In this document: in pieces, positions 21,856 to 32,268 of the stretch
How the letters are laid out: each line of letters begins with the position of its first letter
Position numbering within the stretch: the first letter of the stretch is position 1
NCBI RefSeq assembly: GCF_018257515.1
Contig: NZ_JAERJR010000003.1
Span: forward strand, 150,090 to 214,089
DNA length: 64,000 nucleotides
Origin: Tatumella sp. JGM118
Lineage (GTDB): Bacteria > Pseudomonadota > Gammaproteobacteria > Enterobacterales > Enterobacteriaceae
Direction: 5' to 3'
The notes under the pieces: generated by a model
Database searches by the model: none
Told to the model about the DNA's origin: nothing
What the model saw: only the letters and a program-made list of their open reading frames with translations
Position numbers and translations under genes: made by a program

Positions 21856-24318
21856 TCAGACTCCCAGCTTCCACGACAGAGTTCTCAATAAATCTGCAAA
21901 TACACCGGCTGCAGTCACATCATTTCCTGCACCGTACCCGCGCAGAACAAGCGGGATCGGCTGATAATAACGGCTGTAGAAAGCCAGCGCATTTTCACCA
22001 TTCTTCACTTTATAGAGCGGGTCGTTGTTATCGACCGCAGCAATTTTCACGCTGCATTGCCCCTGCTCATCGATAGCGCCGACAAAACGTAATACCTTAC
22101 CTTCTTCACGCGCCTCACTGACGCGGGCAGCAAAGGTGGCATCCAGTTCCGGCAGACGACGCATAAACTCTTCCGTATCCGTCAGATCCGTTAACGCCTG
22201 CGGCAGAACGGCTTCGATAGCAATATCACTCAGTTCCAGCGACATTCCGGCCTCACGGGCCAGAATTAATAACTTACGGGCGACATCCATGCCGGAAAGA
22301 TCATCACGCGGATCCGGCTCAGTAAACCCGAGCTCACGGGCCTTACGGGTGGCTTCGGACAGCGTGACGCCGTCGTCGAGCATACCGAAAATATAAGAGA
22401 GCGAACCGGACAGAATGCCGTCGAACTTAATCAGCTCATCCCCGGCATTCAGCAGGTTTTGCAGGTTTTCGATCACCGGTAATCCGGCACCGACATTGGT
22501 ATCGTACAGGAACTTACGACGCGACTTTTCAGCCGCCGTGCGTATTTCCTGATAGTACTCGCGGGAAGAGGTATTCGCTTTCTTATTCGGCGTCACCACA
22601 TGGAAACCTTCACCCAGGAAATCCGCATACTGATCGGCCATTGACTGGCTGGAGGTACAATCCACAATCACCGGATTCAGCAGGTGATACTCCTTCGCCA
22701 GTCGTGTCAGGCGCTCCAGTGAGAAGACCTCTTTTGCCCCCGATAATTGTTCCTGCCAGTTATCCAGCGGGATACCATGCACATTGGTCAGCATGGCCCG
22801 CGAATTAGCGATACCACAGACCCGCAGATCAATATGTTTATTCTTCAGCCACTTCTGCTGGCGATGCAACTGTTCCAGCAAGGCACCGCCCACACCGCCG
22901 GTACCGACCACAAACACTTCAATGACCTGGTCGGTGGCAAATAACATCTGATGGACGACTCTGACGCCGGTCGTGGCATCCTCATTGCTGACCACCACCG
23001 AAATGGAGCGTTCCGACGACCCCTGGGCAATCGCAACAATATTAATGTTAGCCCGCGCCAGTGCGGCAAAGAACCTGGCGGAGATCCCACGCAGCGTGCG
23101 CATTCCATCGCCGACCACCGAGATGATGGCCAGTTTTTCGATAACGTCCAGCGGCTCTAATAGCCCGTCTTTCAGTTCCAGATAGAACTCATCTTCCAGC
23201 GCCCGGCGGGCCGCCAGCATCTCGTTTTGAGGAACACAAAAACTGATACTGTATTCAGAGGACGATTGGGTAATTAAAACCACCGAGATCCCTTTACGGG
23301 ACATGACCGCAAACACCCGGGCGGCCATACCCACCATCCCTTTCATTCCGGGACCGGAGACATTAAACATCGCCATATTATTCAGGTTAGTGATCCCTTT
23401 GACCGGTGTGTTGTCATCCCCGGCATTTCCCGAAATCAGGGTGCCCGGGGCGGAAGGGTTGGCTGTGTTTTTAATAATGCAGGGGATCTGGAAACGGGCG
23501 ATAGGGGTGATGGTCCGGGGGTGAAGCACTTTAGCACCAAAGTAGGACAGTTCCATCGCTTCCTGGTACGACATCGAGGTCAGTAATCTGGCATCCGGTA
23601 CCTGACGCGGATCACAGGTATAGACCCCGTCGACATCTGTCCAGATTTCACAACAGTCTGCCCGCAAACACGCAGCCAGCACCGCCGCAGAATAATCAGA
23701 ACCATTGCGTCCCAGCACGACCAGTTCACCCTGTTCGTTGCCGGCGGTGAAGCCCGCCATCAGAATAAAGTGATCCGCCGGGATTTGGCTGGCAGCAATA
23801 CGGCGGGTGGATTCGGTAATATCCACCGTGGATTCAAGGTAACCACCGATGGCCAGTAACTTTTCAACCGGATCAATCACCGTAACACGATGGCCCCGGG
23901 CCTGTAATAACGCCTGCATAATGGCAATCGAGAGTTTTTCACCGGTACAGATGACCGCAGCATTGACGCTGTCCGGGCATTGTCCCAGTAAGGTAATCCC
24001 GTGGATAACGTGCTGTAAACGGGCAAATTCAGTTTCAAGGAATTGTGTGAGTGCTGCCAGATCGAACCCCGGCTGTGCCACCGATAACTCTTTCAGCAGA
24101 GTGTCAAAAATGTGTCGGGCATCCTGCAGATTGGCGGACGCATCCTGCCCGGAAATCGTCTTCTCTATTAACGCGACTAAGTGGTTAGTAATTCTGGCCG
24201 GTGCAGAGAGAACTGTCGCAACCTGCTCCTGTTTTGCATTATTTTCCAGTATGTCGACAACGCGCATAAACCGCTCGGCATTGGCAACGGAGGTTCCGCC
24301 AAATTTCAACACTCGCAT
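21856..24318 (-). CDS. thrA: Bifunctional aspartokinase I / homoserine dehydrogenase I
   Basis: ThrA catalyses the first and third steps of the threonine branch and is feedback-inhibited by threonine. Length is 820 residues, exactly as in E. coli. The aspartokinase domain begins [13 protein letters not shown] and has [16 protein letters not shown] near 200. Two ACT-type regulatory segments lie around 310-460 ([31 protein letters not shown]). The homoserine dehydrogenase half starts with [17 protein letters not shown] and includes [12 protein letters not shown] and [12 protein letters not shown]. It is preceded by the thrL attenuator. Confidence 0.98.
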   Translation of the reverse strand: MRVLKFGGTSVANAERFMRVVDILENNAKQEQVATVLSAPARITNHLVALIEKTISGQDASANLQDARHIFDTLLKELSVAQPGFDLAALTQFLETEFARLQHVIHGITLLGQCPDSVNAAVICTGEKLSIAIMQALLQARGHRVTVIDPVEKLLAIGGYLESTVDITESTRRIAASQIPADHFILMAGFTAGNEQGELVVLGRNGSDYSAAVLAACLRADCCEIWTDVDGVYTCDPRQVPDARLLTSMSYQEAMELSYFGAKVLHPRTITPIARFQIPCIIKNTANPSAPGTLISGNAGDDNTPVKGITNLNNMAMFNVSGPGMKGMVGMAARVFAVMSRKGISVVLITQSSSEYSISFCVPQNEMLAARRALEDEFYLELKDGLLEPLDVIEKLAIISVVGDGMRTLRGISARFFAALARANINIVAIAQGSSERSISVVVSNEDATTGVRVVHQMLFATDQVIEVFVVGTGGVGGALLEQLHRQQKWLKNKHIDLRVCGIANSRAMLTNVHGIPLDNWQEQLSGAKEVFSLERLTRLAKEYHLLNPVIVDCTSSQSMADQYADFLGEGFHVVTPNKKANTSSREYYQEIRTAAEKSRRKFLYDTNVGAGLPVIENLQNLLNAGDELIKFDGILSGSLSYIFGMLDDGVTLSEATRKARELGFTEPDPRDDLSGMDVARKLLILAREAGMSLELSDIAIEAVLPQALTDLTDTEEFMRRLPELDATFAARVSEAREEGKVLRFVGAIDEQGQCSVKIAAVDNNDPLYKVKNGENALAFYSRYYQPIPLVLRGYGAGNDVTAAGVFADLLRTLSWKLGV

Positions 24319-24344
24319 GATTCACTAACTCCTGAATTTACGCC

Positions 24345-24380
24345 AAAAAAAAGCCCGCACCTGATGGGGTGCGGGCTTTT
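24345..24380 (-). terminator. thr operon attenuator
   Basis: Read leftward, AGCCCGCACC, a six-base loop, GGTGCGGGCT, then eight T. The upstream GGTGCGGGC at the end of thrL is a second copy of the 3' stem strand and can pair with GCCCGCACC instead, giving the alternative antiterminator. This is the classical Thr/Ile attenuator arrangement. Confidence 0.95.
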
Positions 24381-24400
24381 TCATTTTTTCCTGTTATGCG

Positions 24401-24469
24401 TCAGCCCGCACCGTTACCTGTGGTAATGGTGATGGTAATAATAGTAATGTTCAGGCTGTAGTTACGCAT
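24401..24469 (-). CDS. thrL: thr operon leader peptide
   Basis: A 22-codon frame ends in ITIITITITTGNGAG, identical in style to the E. coli leader, with five Thr and five Ile codons clustered before the attenuator hairpin. The first seven codons (MRNYSLN) differ from E. coli. The TGA stop lies inside the sequence that pairs into the attenuator. Ribosome stalling at Thr or Ile codons would favour the antiterminator and so thrABC expression. It is too short for most gene callers. Confidence 0.94.
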   Translation of the reverse strand: MRNYSLNITIITITITTGNGAG

Positions 24470-24670
24470 GTATTTTCTGTCTGCTTTGCATTTAATCTGT
24501 CTGCTTTCAGAAGTAAAACAAACTGCCCTCTAAGTCAATAAATTTATCATATTCACCGCTTTTTCCCGGCACTTTAATGCTCGGCACATTCAGTAAAATT
24601 CCGTACGATCCGTAAACTCTGCCGCCAGATGACAACATCAGCCGCTGCTAAAAGGAAGTTAAACAGCCAT

Positions 24671-25357
24671 TTACTCTGTCAGTTTTTTTTCGATATCGTG
24701 CAGCAAGCGATGTAACATTGCACTGTCTCTTTGTTCCAGCAATCCCAGTCGCTGATCCAGCCAGTCTGTCATTTTCAGGTCATCACTGACATCCAGACGT
24801 TCCAGCAATTGATGAAGACGCGCACGCAGTGCCTGTAACTGCTGAGGGTCCGCCGTTGCATGACGGGGCGCAGAAACCTGCATCAGGGAAGAGAACTGAT
24901 AACAAAGTACCATGACTGCCTGACCGAGGTTGAGGGAGGGATAGTCCACGGCCATCGGAATACCGGTCAGCAGATCGGCCAGAGCCAGTTCATCATTGGT
25001 CAGGCCACTCTCTTCACAACCGAAAATCAGGGCCAGACGCCCTGCCCATTGCTGCTTCTCTTTCAGTAAGACTTCTGCCTGCTGCGGGGTGGCGTAATAG
25101 CGAAATTTTGCTCTGCTGCGGGCGGTGGTTGCCACGGAGAAGTCCACGTCGGCCAGCGCAGACGCAAGATCCGGAAACGGACGAACATTATCAAGGATCT
25201 CCGTCGCACCATGTGCCACGCGGTAAGCCGCAGGATCCTGCCAGACGTCGCTGTTCACAATGCGTAATTCGCTAAACCCCATGGTTTTCATCGCGCGGGC
25301 CGCAGCCCCCACATTTTCGGGTCTGGCCGGTGAGACTAAAATAACAGGAAAGGACAT
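24671..25357 (-). CDS. yjtD: TrmH-family (SpoU) RNA 2'-O-methyltransferase YjtD/LasT
   Basis: A 228-residue SPOUT methyltransferase, the same length as E. coli YjtD (LasT), a paralogue of TrmJ. The SAM-knot motifs are visible: VLVSPARPENVGAAARAMKTMGF-type start (residues 6-28), LIFGCEESGLTNDEL in the middle and PSLNLGQAVMVLCYQ near 155. Its target RNA is not established. It precedes the thr operon in the same direction, as in E. coli. Confidence 0.92.
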   Translation of the reverse strand: MSFPVILVSPARPENVGAAARAMKTMGFSELRIVNSDVWQDPAAYRVAHGATEILDNVRPFPDLASALADVDFSVATTARSRAKFRYYATPQQAEVLLKEKQQWAGRLALIFGCEESGLTNDELALADLLTGIPMAVDYPSLNLGQAVMVLCYQFSSLMQVSAPRHATADPQQLQALRARLHQLLERLDVSDDLKMTDWLDQRLGLLEQRDSAMLHRLLHDIEKKLTE

Positions 25358-25633
25358 TTCATTACCTTATCGATGGGTATAGACGGGACAAGCCTGAAGA
25401 CTTTATGCGCCAGATAACGGTCTATTTTAACCGGCTGGCGGGGCAGAATTCATGCCTGACAGAGAATAAGCGAAGTTAAATTCATTTTTACTATTTAATT
25501 ACAATAAGTTATATGTAAAAATCCCCGAAATACCCGTCAGACCCCGCCGGTATGTGAATTATTTAGCGATTTATCCTATGAGAGATAAAAAAGAGATATT
25601 TTTCACACAAGTGTTAACGTGCTACACTCAGTT

Positions 25634-25647
25634 TTGATATAAGTCAA
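25634..25647 (+). promoter_or_regulatory. FNR box in the arcA upstream region
   Basis: TTGATATAAGTCAA matches the FNR consensus TTGATNNNNATCAA with one mismatch. E. coli arcA is known to be activated by FNR anaerobically. A possible promoter (TTCACA at 25602, TACACT at 25623) overlaps it. The 557-base interval between yjtD and arcA (25358-25914) otherwise shows only AT-rich sequence; the long arcA leader resembles that of E. coli. Confidence 0.65.
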
Positions 25648-25914
25648 CGAAGCGTTTTTATTTGCTTCCTGAATGTTGTTGGTGCTGTTAGCTGGCTGTT
25701 AAAGCGGTTAGGATGAAAACAGAGAAAGACCCGTTTCGGCGCATACAGACAGATTGTGTTTAAGCTGAACCCGCCGTTAGCGTTATTCTGTGCTGCATCA
25801 AGAACAAAACGTCGTAAATTGGCAATGCAGACTCATAATACGTTAACCGATATCTCAGACATCAGCACTGTATGCCTTGTATCAATTTTGATGGCAAATT
25901 TTAGGTAGCAAAAC

Positions 25915-26634
25915 ATGCAGACCCCGCAAATTCTTATCGTCGAAGACGAGCTCGTAACCCGAAATACCCTGAAAAGTATTTTTGAAGCTGAAGGATACGT
26001 TGTATTCGAGGCGACTGATGGTGCCGAAATGCACCAGCTTTTGACTGACAACGATGTCAACCTGGTGATTATGGATATCAACCTGCCAGGTAAAAACGGA
26101 CTGCTGCTGGCACGTGAATTACGGGAGCAAGCCAGTGTTGCGCTGATGTTCCTGACCGGACGTGACAACGAAGTCGACAAAATTCTGGGTCTGGAAATCG
26201 GTGCGGATGATTATATCACCAAACCGTTTAATCCGCGTGAGCTGACGATCCGTGCCCGCAACCTTCTGTCACGTACCATGAACCTGGCCGTGAGCACCGA
26301 AGAGCGTAAGCATGTAGAAAACTATCAGTTCAATGGCTGGACGCTGGATATCAATAGCCGTTCACTGATTAGCCCTCAGGGTGAGCAGTACAAGCTGCCG
26401 CGTAGCGAATTCCGCGCGATGCTGCATTTCTGTGAGAACCCGGGCAAAATTCAGACCCGCGCCGACTTGCTGAAAAAAATGACGGGCCGTGATCTGAAAC
26501 CTCATGACCGGACGGTCGATGTGACTATCCGTCGTATCCGCAAACATTTTGAATCAAACGCGGATACCCCGGAAATCATCGCCACCATTCATGGTGAAGG
26601 CTATCGTTTTTGCGGTGAGTTAGAAGAACATTAA
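25915..26634 (+). CDS. arcA: Two-component response regulator ArcA
   Basis: ArcA is the OmpR-family regulator of redox control and represses aerobic genes when phosphorylated by ArcB. The receiver domain (1-120) has acidic pocket residues at 10-12 (EDE), the phospho-acceptor Asp54 ([10 protein letters not shown]), a Thr in FLTGRDN and the Lys in DYITKPFNP. The C-terminal winged helix includes [16 protein letters not shown] and the final [14 protein letters not shown]. Length is 239 (E. coli 238). arcB is not in the window. A strong terminator follows. Confidence 0.98.
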   Translation: MQTPQILIVEDELVTRNTLKSIFEAEGYVVFEATDGAEMHQLLTDNDVNLVIMDINLPGKNGLLLARELREQASVALMFLTGRDNEVDKILGLEIGADDYITKPFNPRELTIRARNLLSRTMNLAVSTEERKHVENYQFNGWTLDINSRSLISPQGEQYKLPRSEFRAMLHFCENPGKIQTRADLLKKMTGRDLKPHDRTVDVTIRRIRKHFESNADTPEIIATIHGEGYRFCGELEEH

Positions 26635-26656
26635 TCCGCGGAAACCGGCTTTCTGA

Positions 26657-26689
26657 GGGCCTGACAGTGATGCTGTCAGGCCCTTTTTT
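26657..26689 (+). terminator. arcA intrinsic terminator
   Basis: GGGCCTGACAG, loop TGATG, CTGTCAGGCCC, then six T. It lies between the convergent arcA and creA genes. Confidence 0.95.
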
Positions 26690-26705
26690 ATGACCTCCGG
26701 CGCTC

Positions 26706-27194
26706 TTAATGCCAGGGCATAATCGGAACCGCGCTAATCGCATTTTTCGGCGAGCCGTTAACCAGCTTGTCTGAATAGCTCATGTAAACCAGTGTATTTC
26801 TCTTTTTATCGTAAAAACGTACAACCTGCAGGCTCTTGAAAATCAGAGAAGTGCGTTTTTTAAACACGACATCTGACTTTCCGGGTTGAATAGTGTCGGA
26901 TAATTCGACCGGCCCTACCTGCTGACAGGAGATAGCGGCATCGGAGGTATCTTCTGCCAATCCCAGACCGCCTTTGATACCACCGGTTTTCGCCCTGCTG
27001 ATATAACATGTAACATTTTTAACATCTGGATCATCAAACGCTTCGATTACAATCTTGTGGTCAGGGCCTAACAGTTTGAAAACTGTGTCAACAGAACCGA
27101 TTTCTTCCGCATGAACGACTCCCTGAAAAGCACAGAAAATGCAGCCAGCGGCGAGGAATTTGTTGGCAAAATACTGGAGTTTTTTGATTTTCAT
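26706..27194 (-). CDS. creA: CreA family periplasmic protein
   Basis: This is the 162-residue CreA protein of unknown function. An N-terminal signal peptide (cleavage probably after VVHA, residue 29) precedes the conserved mature part, which starts [19 protein letters not shown] and continues [23 protein letters not shown]. Two cysteines (VTCYIS and AISCQQ) could form a disulfide. In E. coli creA heads creABCD; here creB, creC and creD are missing and creA stands alone between rob and arcA. Confidence 0.93.
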   Translation of the reverse strand: MKIKKLQYFANKFLAAGCIFCAFQGVVHAEEIGSVDTVFKLLGPDHKIVIEAFDDPDVKNVTCYISRAKTGGIKGGLGLAEDTSDAAISCQQVGPVELSDTIQPGKSDVVFKKRTSLIFKSLQVVRFYDKKRNTLVYMSYSDKLVNGSPKNAISAVPIMPWH

Positions 27195-27400
27195 TAAGTT
27201 ACCCGTTATTAGGTGATTACTGAATAATCAATATAAGGTTACTATTGATATCTTCAAGTGTTCCTTTTGTAGCACTGAATTATTGTAACAACAGGAAACG
27301 GTACCGGTGCGCCGCCCCTGTTTTTTTTGCATTTAATGCTATTCTTAGTTTGGCGTAGGTTGCTGACTTTTTGTGCCAACCAGGACTGTGAGGATGTAAT

Positions 27401-28288
27401 ATGGACCAAGCTGGTATCATTCGCGATTTGCTTGTCTGGCTGGAGAGCCATCTGGACCAACCCTTATCTCTGGATAATGTTGCGTTCAAGGCCGGATACT
27501 CAAAGTGGCATTTACAGCGGATGTTTAAAAATGTAACGGGGCATGCTATCGGCGCCTATATCCGGGCAAGACGTCTCTCTAAGGCAGCTGTCGCACTAAG
27601 GCTAACCAGTCGTCCTATTCTGGACATCGCTTTGCAATACCGTTTTGATTCTCAGCAGACATTCACCCGGGCGTTTAAAAAGCAGTTCAACCAGACGCCG
27701 GCAGGATATCGGCGGGCATCTGACTGGAACTCTTATGGTCTGCGCCCGCCTATCCGGATGGGGGAATTCTCCATGCCTCAGGCGACTTTTGTCACTCTGC
27801 CGGAAACCTCTCTGCTGGGCCAGACGCAAAGTTATAGCTGCACACTGGAACAAATCTCTGTCTACAGGGCGGAAATGCGCAGCCACTTCTGGCGTCAGTT
27901 TCTGCATGATACCGAATCCGCTCCGCGCATTCTTTATGGTTTGCATCAGGTCCGCTCCAGCATCGATAAAGAAGACGAGCAGGAGATTCTGTATACCACC
28001 GCGGTTCCGGACGACGACTCAGCCCGTAATCTGCAAACGGCACAAAAAATCACGCTTGAGGGCGGCGATTATGTGCAGTTTACTTATAAAGGGCCAAAGG
28101 AAAAACTGCAGGAGTTCATCCTGGTACTCTACAGTACCTGTATGCCAACCCTCGGTCTGACCCGTCGTGCCGGACAGGATATCGAACGCTTCTTTACGCG
28201 TGGCGGCAAACTGAGCCGGGAGGTCAACGTGGAAGTGCATTGCGAATATCTCATTCCTATTCGCAATCCGGGTGATCATAGCCGCTAA
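27401..28288 (+). CDS. rob: AraC/XylS-family transcriptional activator Rob
   Basis: Rob binds marboxes and activates efflux, solvent and bile tolerance genes. The N-terminal 110 residues hold two helix-turn-helix motifs (LSLDNVAFKAGYSKWHLQRMFK and PILDIALQYRFDSQQTFTRAFK). The rest is the GyrI-like effector domain (from about 125). Length is 295 (E. coli 289), with a slightly diverged C-terminal domain. It is convergent with gpmB. Confidence 0.95.
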   Translation: MDQAGIIRDLLVWLESHLDQPLSLDNVAFKAGYSKWHLQRMFKNVTGHAIGAYIRARRLSKAAVALRLTSRPILDIALQYRFDSQQTFTRAFKKQFNQTPAGYRRASDWNSYGLRPPIRMGEFSMPQATFVTLPETSLLGQTQSYSCTLEQISVYRAEMRSHFWRQFLHDTESAPRILYGLHQVRSSIDKEDEQEILYTTAVPDDDSARNLQTAQKITLEGGDYVQFTYKGPKEKLQEFILVLYSTCMPTLGLTRRAGQDIERFFTRGGKLSREVNVEVHCEYLIPIRNPGDHSR

Positions 28289-28351
28289 ACTTCCGGGATT
28301 TCTCAGCGATTCCGCGCACTGTACCGCTGGGTCGTGATGAAATCCCGACGT

Positions 28352-28996
28352 CTACTGACTGGCATTCTCAGTGACCATTCCGAGATGTGCCACATCCCCT
28401 GCCGTTTCCACGATCCAGCCGTCTGCCAGCCAGGGACTGTGCTGAAAATCGACCCGCGACAAAGAACAGTTTCTCAGCCTGAGGCGTCTTTCGGCCCAGG
28501 CTGGCAGGCCAAGTAACGTATTAATCAGCGTGCCCAGCGCCATACCGTGGCTGACCAGTAAAGGGCGGCTTCCGGCAGGCAATTCCCGGCAGGCATCCAG
28601 CGCCTGTCGCATTCTGCTGGCGACTTCAGACATACTCTCACCCTGCGGGATACGCCCCTCACAGGTTCCGTCCACCAGCGACTGTCGCCAGCCTTCTTCT
28701 TCTGTGGTCAGTCCGCTCAGAATACGGGTTTCCAGCACCCCCATATTTAATTCCCTGAGGCGAGGATCTGTTTGTACTGAACACCCGATACACTCCGCGA
28801 TGATAGCTGCGGTTTGCTGCGTACGTCCCAGATCACTGCTGATGATATGGGTGATCCCGTACGATTTCAGACGCTCTCCGACCTGCCTGGCCTGCTGCTC
28901 TCCCAGAGCGGTTAAAGGGCTATCACTCTGTCCCTGCAGGCGGCGTTCAGCATTCCATTGTGTTTCACCATGACGAACCAGAAAGACTTGTAGCAT
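28352..28996 (-). CDS. gpmB: Histidine phosphatase family protein GpmB
   Basis: A 214-residue member of the phosphoglycerate mutase-like superfamily. The catalytic histidine lies in [15 protein letters not shown] (His9) and the second in [12 protein letters not shown] near 150. RELNMGVLE supplies the acid residue. Despite its name, physiological mutase activity is doubtful in E. coli; a phosphatase role is likely. It starts two bases past the far end of the yjjX open frame, with the two genes divergent, as in E. coli. Confidence 0.93.
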   Translation of the reverse strand: MLQVFLVRHGETQWNAERRLQGQSDSPLTALGEQQARQVGERLKSYGITHIISSDLGRTQQTAAIIAECIGCSVQTDPRLRELNMGVLETRILSGLTTEEEGWRQSLVDGTCEGRIPQGESMSEVASRMRQALDACRELPAGSRPLLVSHGMALGTLINTLLGLPAWAERRLRLRNCSLSRVDFQHSPWLADGWIVETAGDVAHLGMVTENASQ

Positions 28997-29054
28997 GTTA
29001 CCTATCCATTATACTGAGGCAGATCCAGCCACTGCCCGAAGTGAGTTAACCATT

Positions 29055-29585
29055 ATGTACCATGTTGTCGCCGCTACCCGCAACCCGGCAAAAATCAAAG
29101 CCATTACCGGGGCCTTCGCTGACGTTTTCGGCCCTGATCAGTGCCACATATCGGCGGCAGAAACTGAGAGTGGTGTAGCAGATCAGCCAATGAGTAGTCA
29201 GGAAACCCTGACGGGGGCACGCCAGAGGGTATTCAATGCGCGTCAGCAGCATCCGGAGGCTGATTTCTGGGTCGCGATAGAAGCCGGTATTGATGAAAAT
29301 CAGACGTTTGGCTGGATTGTTATCGAAAACACTGCCACCCGGGCGGAATCCCGCTCGGCCAGTTTACCCCTGCCGTCCACGATTATGGATGCGCTCCGTC
29401 AGGGACAGGAACTGGGACATGTCATGGCCGGACTGACCGGTATTGAGAATATTAAGCAAAAGGGAGGCGCCATCAGTGTTATCACTGACGGCCTGCTGAC
29501 ACGCACGTCGGTATATCATCAGGCACTGTTACTGGCGCTGTGTTCGATGCAGCATCCGCTTTATCAGCAGGCGACGCTGCCATAA
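29055..29585 (+). CDS. yjjX: Non-canonical inosine/xanthosine triphosphatase
   Basis: YjjX hydrolyses ITP and XTP to protect nucleic acids from damaged purines. The start [17 protein letters not shown] aligns with the E. coli start and yields 176 residues. The 20 codons before it in frame do not look conserved. Conserved blocks are [21 protein letters not shown] (split over 57-77), [12 protein letters not shown] and [15 protein letters not shown]. It converges on trpR with only three bases between stops. Confidence 0.93.
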   Translation: MYHVVAATRNPAKIKAITGAFADVFGPDQCHISAAETESGVADQPMSSQETLTGARQRVFNARQQHPEADFWVAIEAGIDENQTFGWIVIENTATRAESRSASLPLPSTIMDALRQGQELGHVMAGLTGIENIKQKGGAISVITDGLLTRTSVYHQALLLALCSMQHPLYQQATLP

Positions 29586-29588
29586 CAC

Positions 29589-29900
29589 TCAGAGTTTCGG
29601 CAGCAGGGTTTCGAGCCACTGACGCAGTTCCGCCGGCGACTCTTTCAGACTGTTCGAGCCACGGGTAATGGTAGCAATACCCACCCCCAGCTGATCTTTT
29701 AGCTGCCGCTGGCTCAGTTCACCCCGCATCAGCTCTTCAATTATCCGCAAACGTGTGGCTAATGCCTCACGCTCGTCCGGGGTCATCATTAACCGGAGCA
29801 GAGTTTCTGCTTGCTTATCATGCACTGCCTGTTGCAGCAGCATCACGAAACGTGACCAGTTAACTTCAAAATTTTCGTCCGCAGGTGCATCAGGCAGCAT
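29589..29900 (-). CDS. trpR: Trp operon repressor
   Basis: TrpR is a dimeric repressor that binds tryptophan. The 103-residue protein has the helix-turn-helix [20 protein letters not shown] and the conserved [21 protein letters not shown]. It is five residues shorter than E. coli at the N-terminus, within the disordered arm. A trp operator immediately upstream indicates autoregulation. slt lies upstream in the same direction. Confidence 0.97.
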   Translation of the reverse strand: MLPDAPADENFEVNWSRFVMLLQQAVHDKQAETLLRLMMTPDEREALATRLRIIEELMRGELSQRQLKDQLGVGIATITRGSNSLKESPAELRQWLETLLPKL

Positions 29901-29906
29901 AGGAGA

Positions 29907-29934
29907 CTTCCGTACTCGTTAATGAGTACGGAAG
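29907..29934. promoter_or_regulatory. trp operator upstream of trpR
   Basis: GTACTCGTTAATGAGTAC closely matches the TrpR operator consensus GTACTAGTTAACTAGTAC. The symmetry extends outward to CTTCCGTACTC on the left and its exact inverse on the right, so the two arms are 11 bp each. It lies a few bases before the trpR ribosome site, as expected for autoregulation. Confidence 0.92.
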
Positions 29935-29944
29935 CATAGCACAC

Positions 29945-31864
29945 TCAGTAGCGACGATTCCACTCCGGGTCCTGGATTATCTGATCAGGCTGGCCCAGGA
30001 AATAACGGTAATAGGCATCATAAGCCAGCACGTTTTTCACGTAGTTACGTGTTTCAGCAAACGGGATGGTTTCGATGAAGCCTACGGCATCCAGCTTACC
30101 GGCACTGACTGTCAGCCATTTACGTACCCGCCCGGGCCCTGCATTGTAGGCGGCAGATGCAAAGATACGGTTCTGGTCGAACTGACGATAGACATAATCC
30201 AGGTACTGCATCCCGATCTGAATATTCATCTGCGGGTCGAGCAACTGACTGCTGTTCACGTAATCGCTGACCGGGAACATTTTCACGGTATGTGCCGCCG
30301 TTCCCGGCATGACCTGCATTAAACCACTGGCGCCGACGGGGGAGCGGATTTTCGGGTTCCAGGCACTTTCCTGACGGGAAATCGCCATGGCGTAGCTTAC
30401 AGGGATCGCTTTGCCTGCAGCGTACTTCTGGTAGTATTGCTGCCAGGCGAGCGGGAACCGCTCTTTCAGGCTGTCCCACATTTTTGCAGTAATGGTCGCC
30501 TGAACACTCAGATCCCACCAGTCCTGTTCGTCTGCGTAGCGTGCCAGCATTTGCTGCTCAGTGCGGGGTTTGCTGCGGATAAGGTTTGCCCATTCACTGC
30601 GGGCCAGGTTATCCATCCCCCAGTACATCAGTTCTCTGACCCGGGCAATTTCGGCCCCCTGAGTGATGGCGGTCGTCGGGGCCGGGGCCGGATCTATCGT
30701 TAAATGGTAAGGTACGCCCAGTTTTTGAGCGGCGACCATCGGATAAAACCCGCGTTGCTGCATCAGATCACGTAAAATCTGCTGCGCTTCCGGCTTATGC
30801 CCTTGCTCCAGCAGTAATTCTGCCTGCCAGTACTGCCATTCATCTTTCTGTTTCGCTTCTACCGGTAACCGGGCAATCCAGGTATTCAGCCCCCGGTGGT
30901 CATCATCTGAAATCGCCTGTCTGACCCGGCGCTCGATCAGAGCGGTCGAATCACTATCCATCACCACGTTATCACGCCAGCGCAGTTGTTCTGAGGTGAT
31001 ATCGGTGCCCATATATTGCCAGGCGACATCCTCCTTCAGATGCTGGACTTCCTCATCACTCATTTTCTGTTCAGAAGCCAGCACAGGGATCATCGCTCTC
31101 GCATTATCCGCATCCTGCCGGGCCAGCCTGGCAAACGCGATACGGGTAATTTCACGGCTGAAATCGGTGGGCGACACGGCACCGGCAAACAGGCTTAATC
31201 CCTGAGGGTTCTGTTGCAGCGCGCCAAGCGCCCCGGCCAGAGTGCCGTAATCGGCTGGCAGCATGGCAATTAACTTTCTTACCAATGCATCATTACCGTC
31301 ATTGAAGGCTAATTCAATCCGTAGCAGCACGGACTGCGGGGAGAATGTGGTGGAGGATTGCCATGCCGTGAACAAAGCATCACAGCTTGAAGGCAGATTA
31401 GCCCCCGTCATCCACAGTTTCTTAGCACCTTCCCAGGCGATAGCTTGTTTACCGGTCGCCCAGTTGGCGTAATACCAGTTACACCGCGCCTGTACCGGGC
31501 CTGGCGGATTCGGACTGAAACTGATGATCCCCTGCCAGTCCTGACGGCGGGCAAGCTCATTGATAAAGCGGCCTTTCAGGCTATAAGAAGAAGGCAAAGT
31601 CGGGTACTGGTTAATAAAGTTGGTCACCGCCAGCGGGGTTTCCTGATCGAGATCCTGAGAGATCAGGCGGTATTCAAGGTACGGATAAAGCGGATAATCC
31701 TTCAGCGACGGCAGCAACTGATCAACCGTGTCCATCTGATTATTATCCCAGGCTTGTTTGATTTGCTGATAACGCAGGCGCTGCTGATCTAAGGAATCGG
31801 CCTGACTTATCCCTGCAATTCCCGTCAGACAGAGACCTAATACCCAGTTCTTCCACTTAATCAC
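29945..31864 (-). CDS. slt: Soluble lytic murein transglycosylase
   Basis: Slt70 is a periplasmic enzyme cleaving peptidoglycan with formation of 1,6-anhydromuropeptides. A signal peptide (to about residue 22) precedes the alpha-superhelical U and L domains. The C-terminal lysozyme-like domain carries the catalytic Glu499 in AISRQESAWNPKIRSPVGAS, then GLMQVMPGTA and YLDYVYRQF. Length is 639 (E. coli 645). The trp operator and trpR follow. Confidence 0.97.
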   Translation of the reverse strand: MIKWKNWVLGLCLTGIAGISQADSLDQQRLRYQQIKQAWDNNQMDTVDQLLPSLKDYPLYPYLEYRLISQDLDQETPLAVTNFINQYPTLPSSYSLKGRFINELARRQDWQGIISFSPNPPGPVQARCNWYYANWATGKQAIAWEGAKKLWMTGANLPSSCDALFTAWQSSTTFSPQSVLLRIELAFNDGNDALVRKLIAMLPADYGTLAGALGALQQNPQGLSLFAGAVSPTDFSREITRIAFARLARQDADNARAMIPVLASEQKMSDEEVQHLKEDVAWQYMGTDITSEQLRWRDNVVMDSDSTALIERRVRQAISDDDHRGLNTWIARLPVEAKQKDEWQYWQAELLLEQGHKPEAQQILRDLMQQRGFYPMVAAQKLGVPYHLTIDPAPAPTTAITQGAEIARVRELMYWGMDNLARSEWANLIRSKPRTEQQMLARYADEQDWWDLSVQATITAKMWDSLKERFPLAWQQYYQKYAAGKAIPVSYAMAISRQESAWNPKIRSPVGASGLMQVMPGTAAHTVKMFPVSDYVNSSQLLDPQMNIQIGMQYLDYVYRQFDQNRIFASAAYNAGPGRVRKWLTVSAGKLDAVGFIETIPFAETRNYVKNVLAYDAYYRYFLGQPDQIIQDPEWNRRY

Positions 31865-32225
31865 ACTTCTCTCCTCTTGTCGCCTGGCGTTGAATACCGT
31901 ATCACTGGCAGTCTTCCATGCTAACGGGTTGCCCCCTGACTTGCTATGGCTGGCTGAAAATTTACCCGGACTGACTCACAGAATAATTCTCCACGGAGGG
32001 CAATCATACTGAACAAATCTGCGGGATACAGGGGGAATTTATCGCCGGGCTGGCCGGGTCATCTTTAGTTATAGCACGTGTCGCACTCACTATAACGGGG
32101 AATCTCCCCGGTACGTTCCCCTGACGTGGCCGGTGTTGGTCGCCCCGCCATTTCCGGAACTCTCTGAATACCGCAAGGGTGTTCTGCTGCCGTTTTTTTT
32201 CTGACCGATCTCGATCCGGGAGAAA
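31865..32225. other. slt-tetR intergenic region with a nested inverted repeat
   Basis: About 360 bases without a gene separate divergent slt and the tetR-type gene. GTTATAG (32068-32074) and CTATAAC (32090-32096) are a perfect 7-bp inverted repeat that encloses GTG/CAC. It could be an operator or a fold; I cannot assign it. The rest shows nothing clear. Confidence 0.4.
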
Positions 32226-32251
32226 AAGTAAGTATACTGGTCTACCTACTT
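32226..32251. promoter_or_regulatory. Candidate operator of the TetR-type regulator
   Basis: AAGTAAGTA and TACCTACTT form an inverted repeat with one mismatch and an 8-base centre, about 20 bases before the regulator start codon. A TATACT -10-like hexamer (32233-32238) lies inside it, so binding would block transcription of the regulator and its partner transporter. This is inferred from symmetry and position. Confidence 0.6.
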
Positions 32252-32268
32252 AACCCGAGGGCATTGCC

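Noticed and set aside
23849-24328. 159-codon plus-strand frame opposite thrA
   Set aside because: Serine- and cysteine-rich composition typical of a reverse-strand shadow; thrA is intact.
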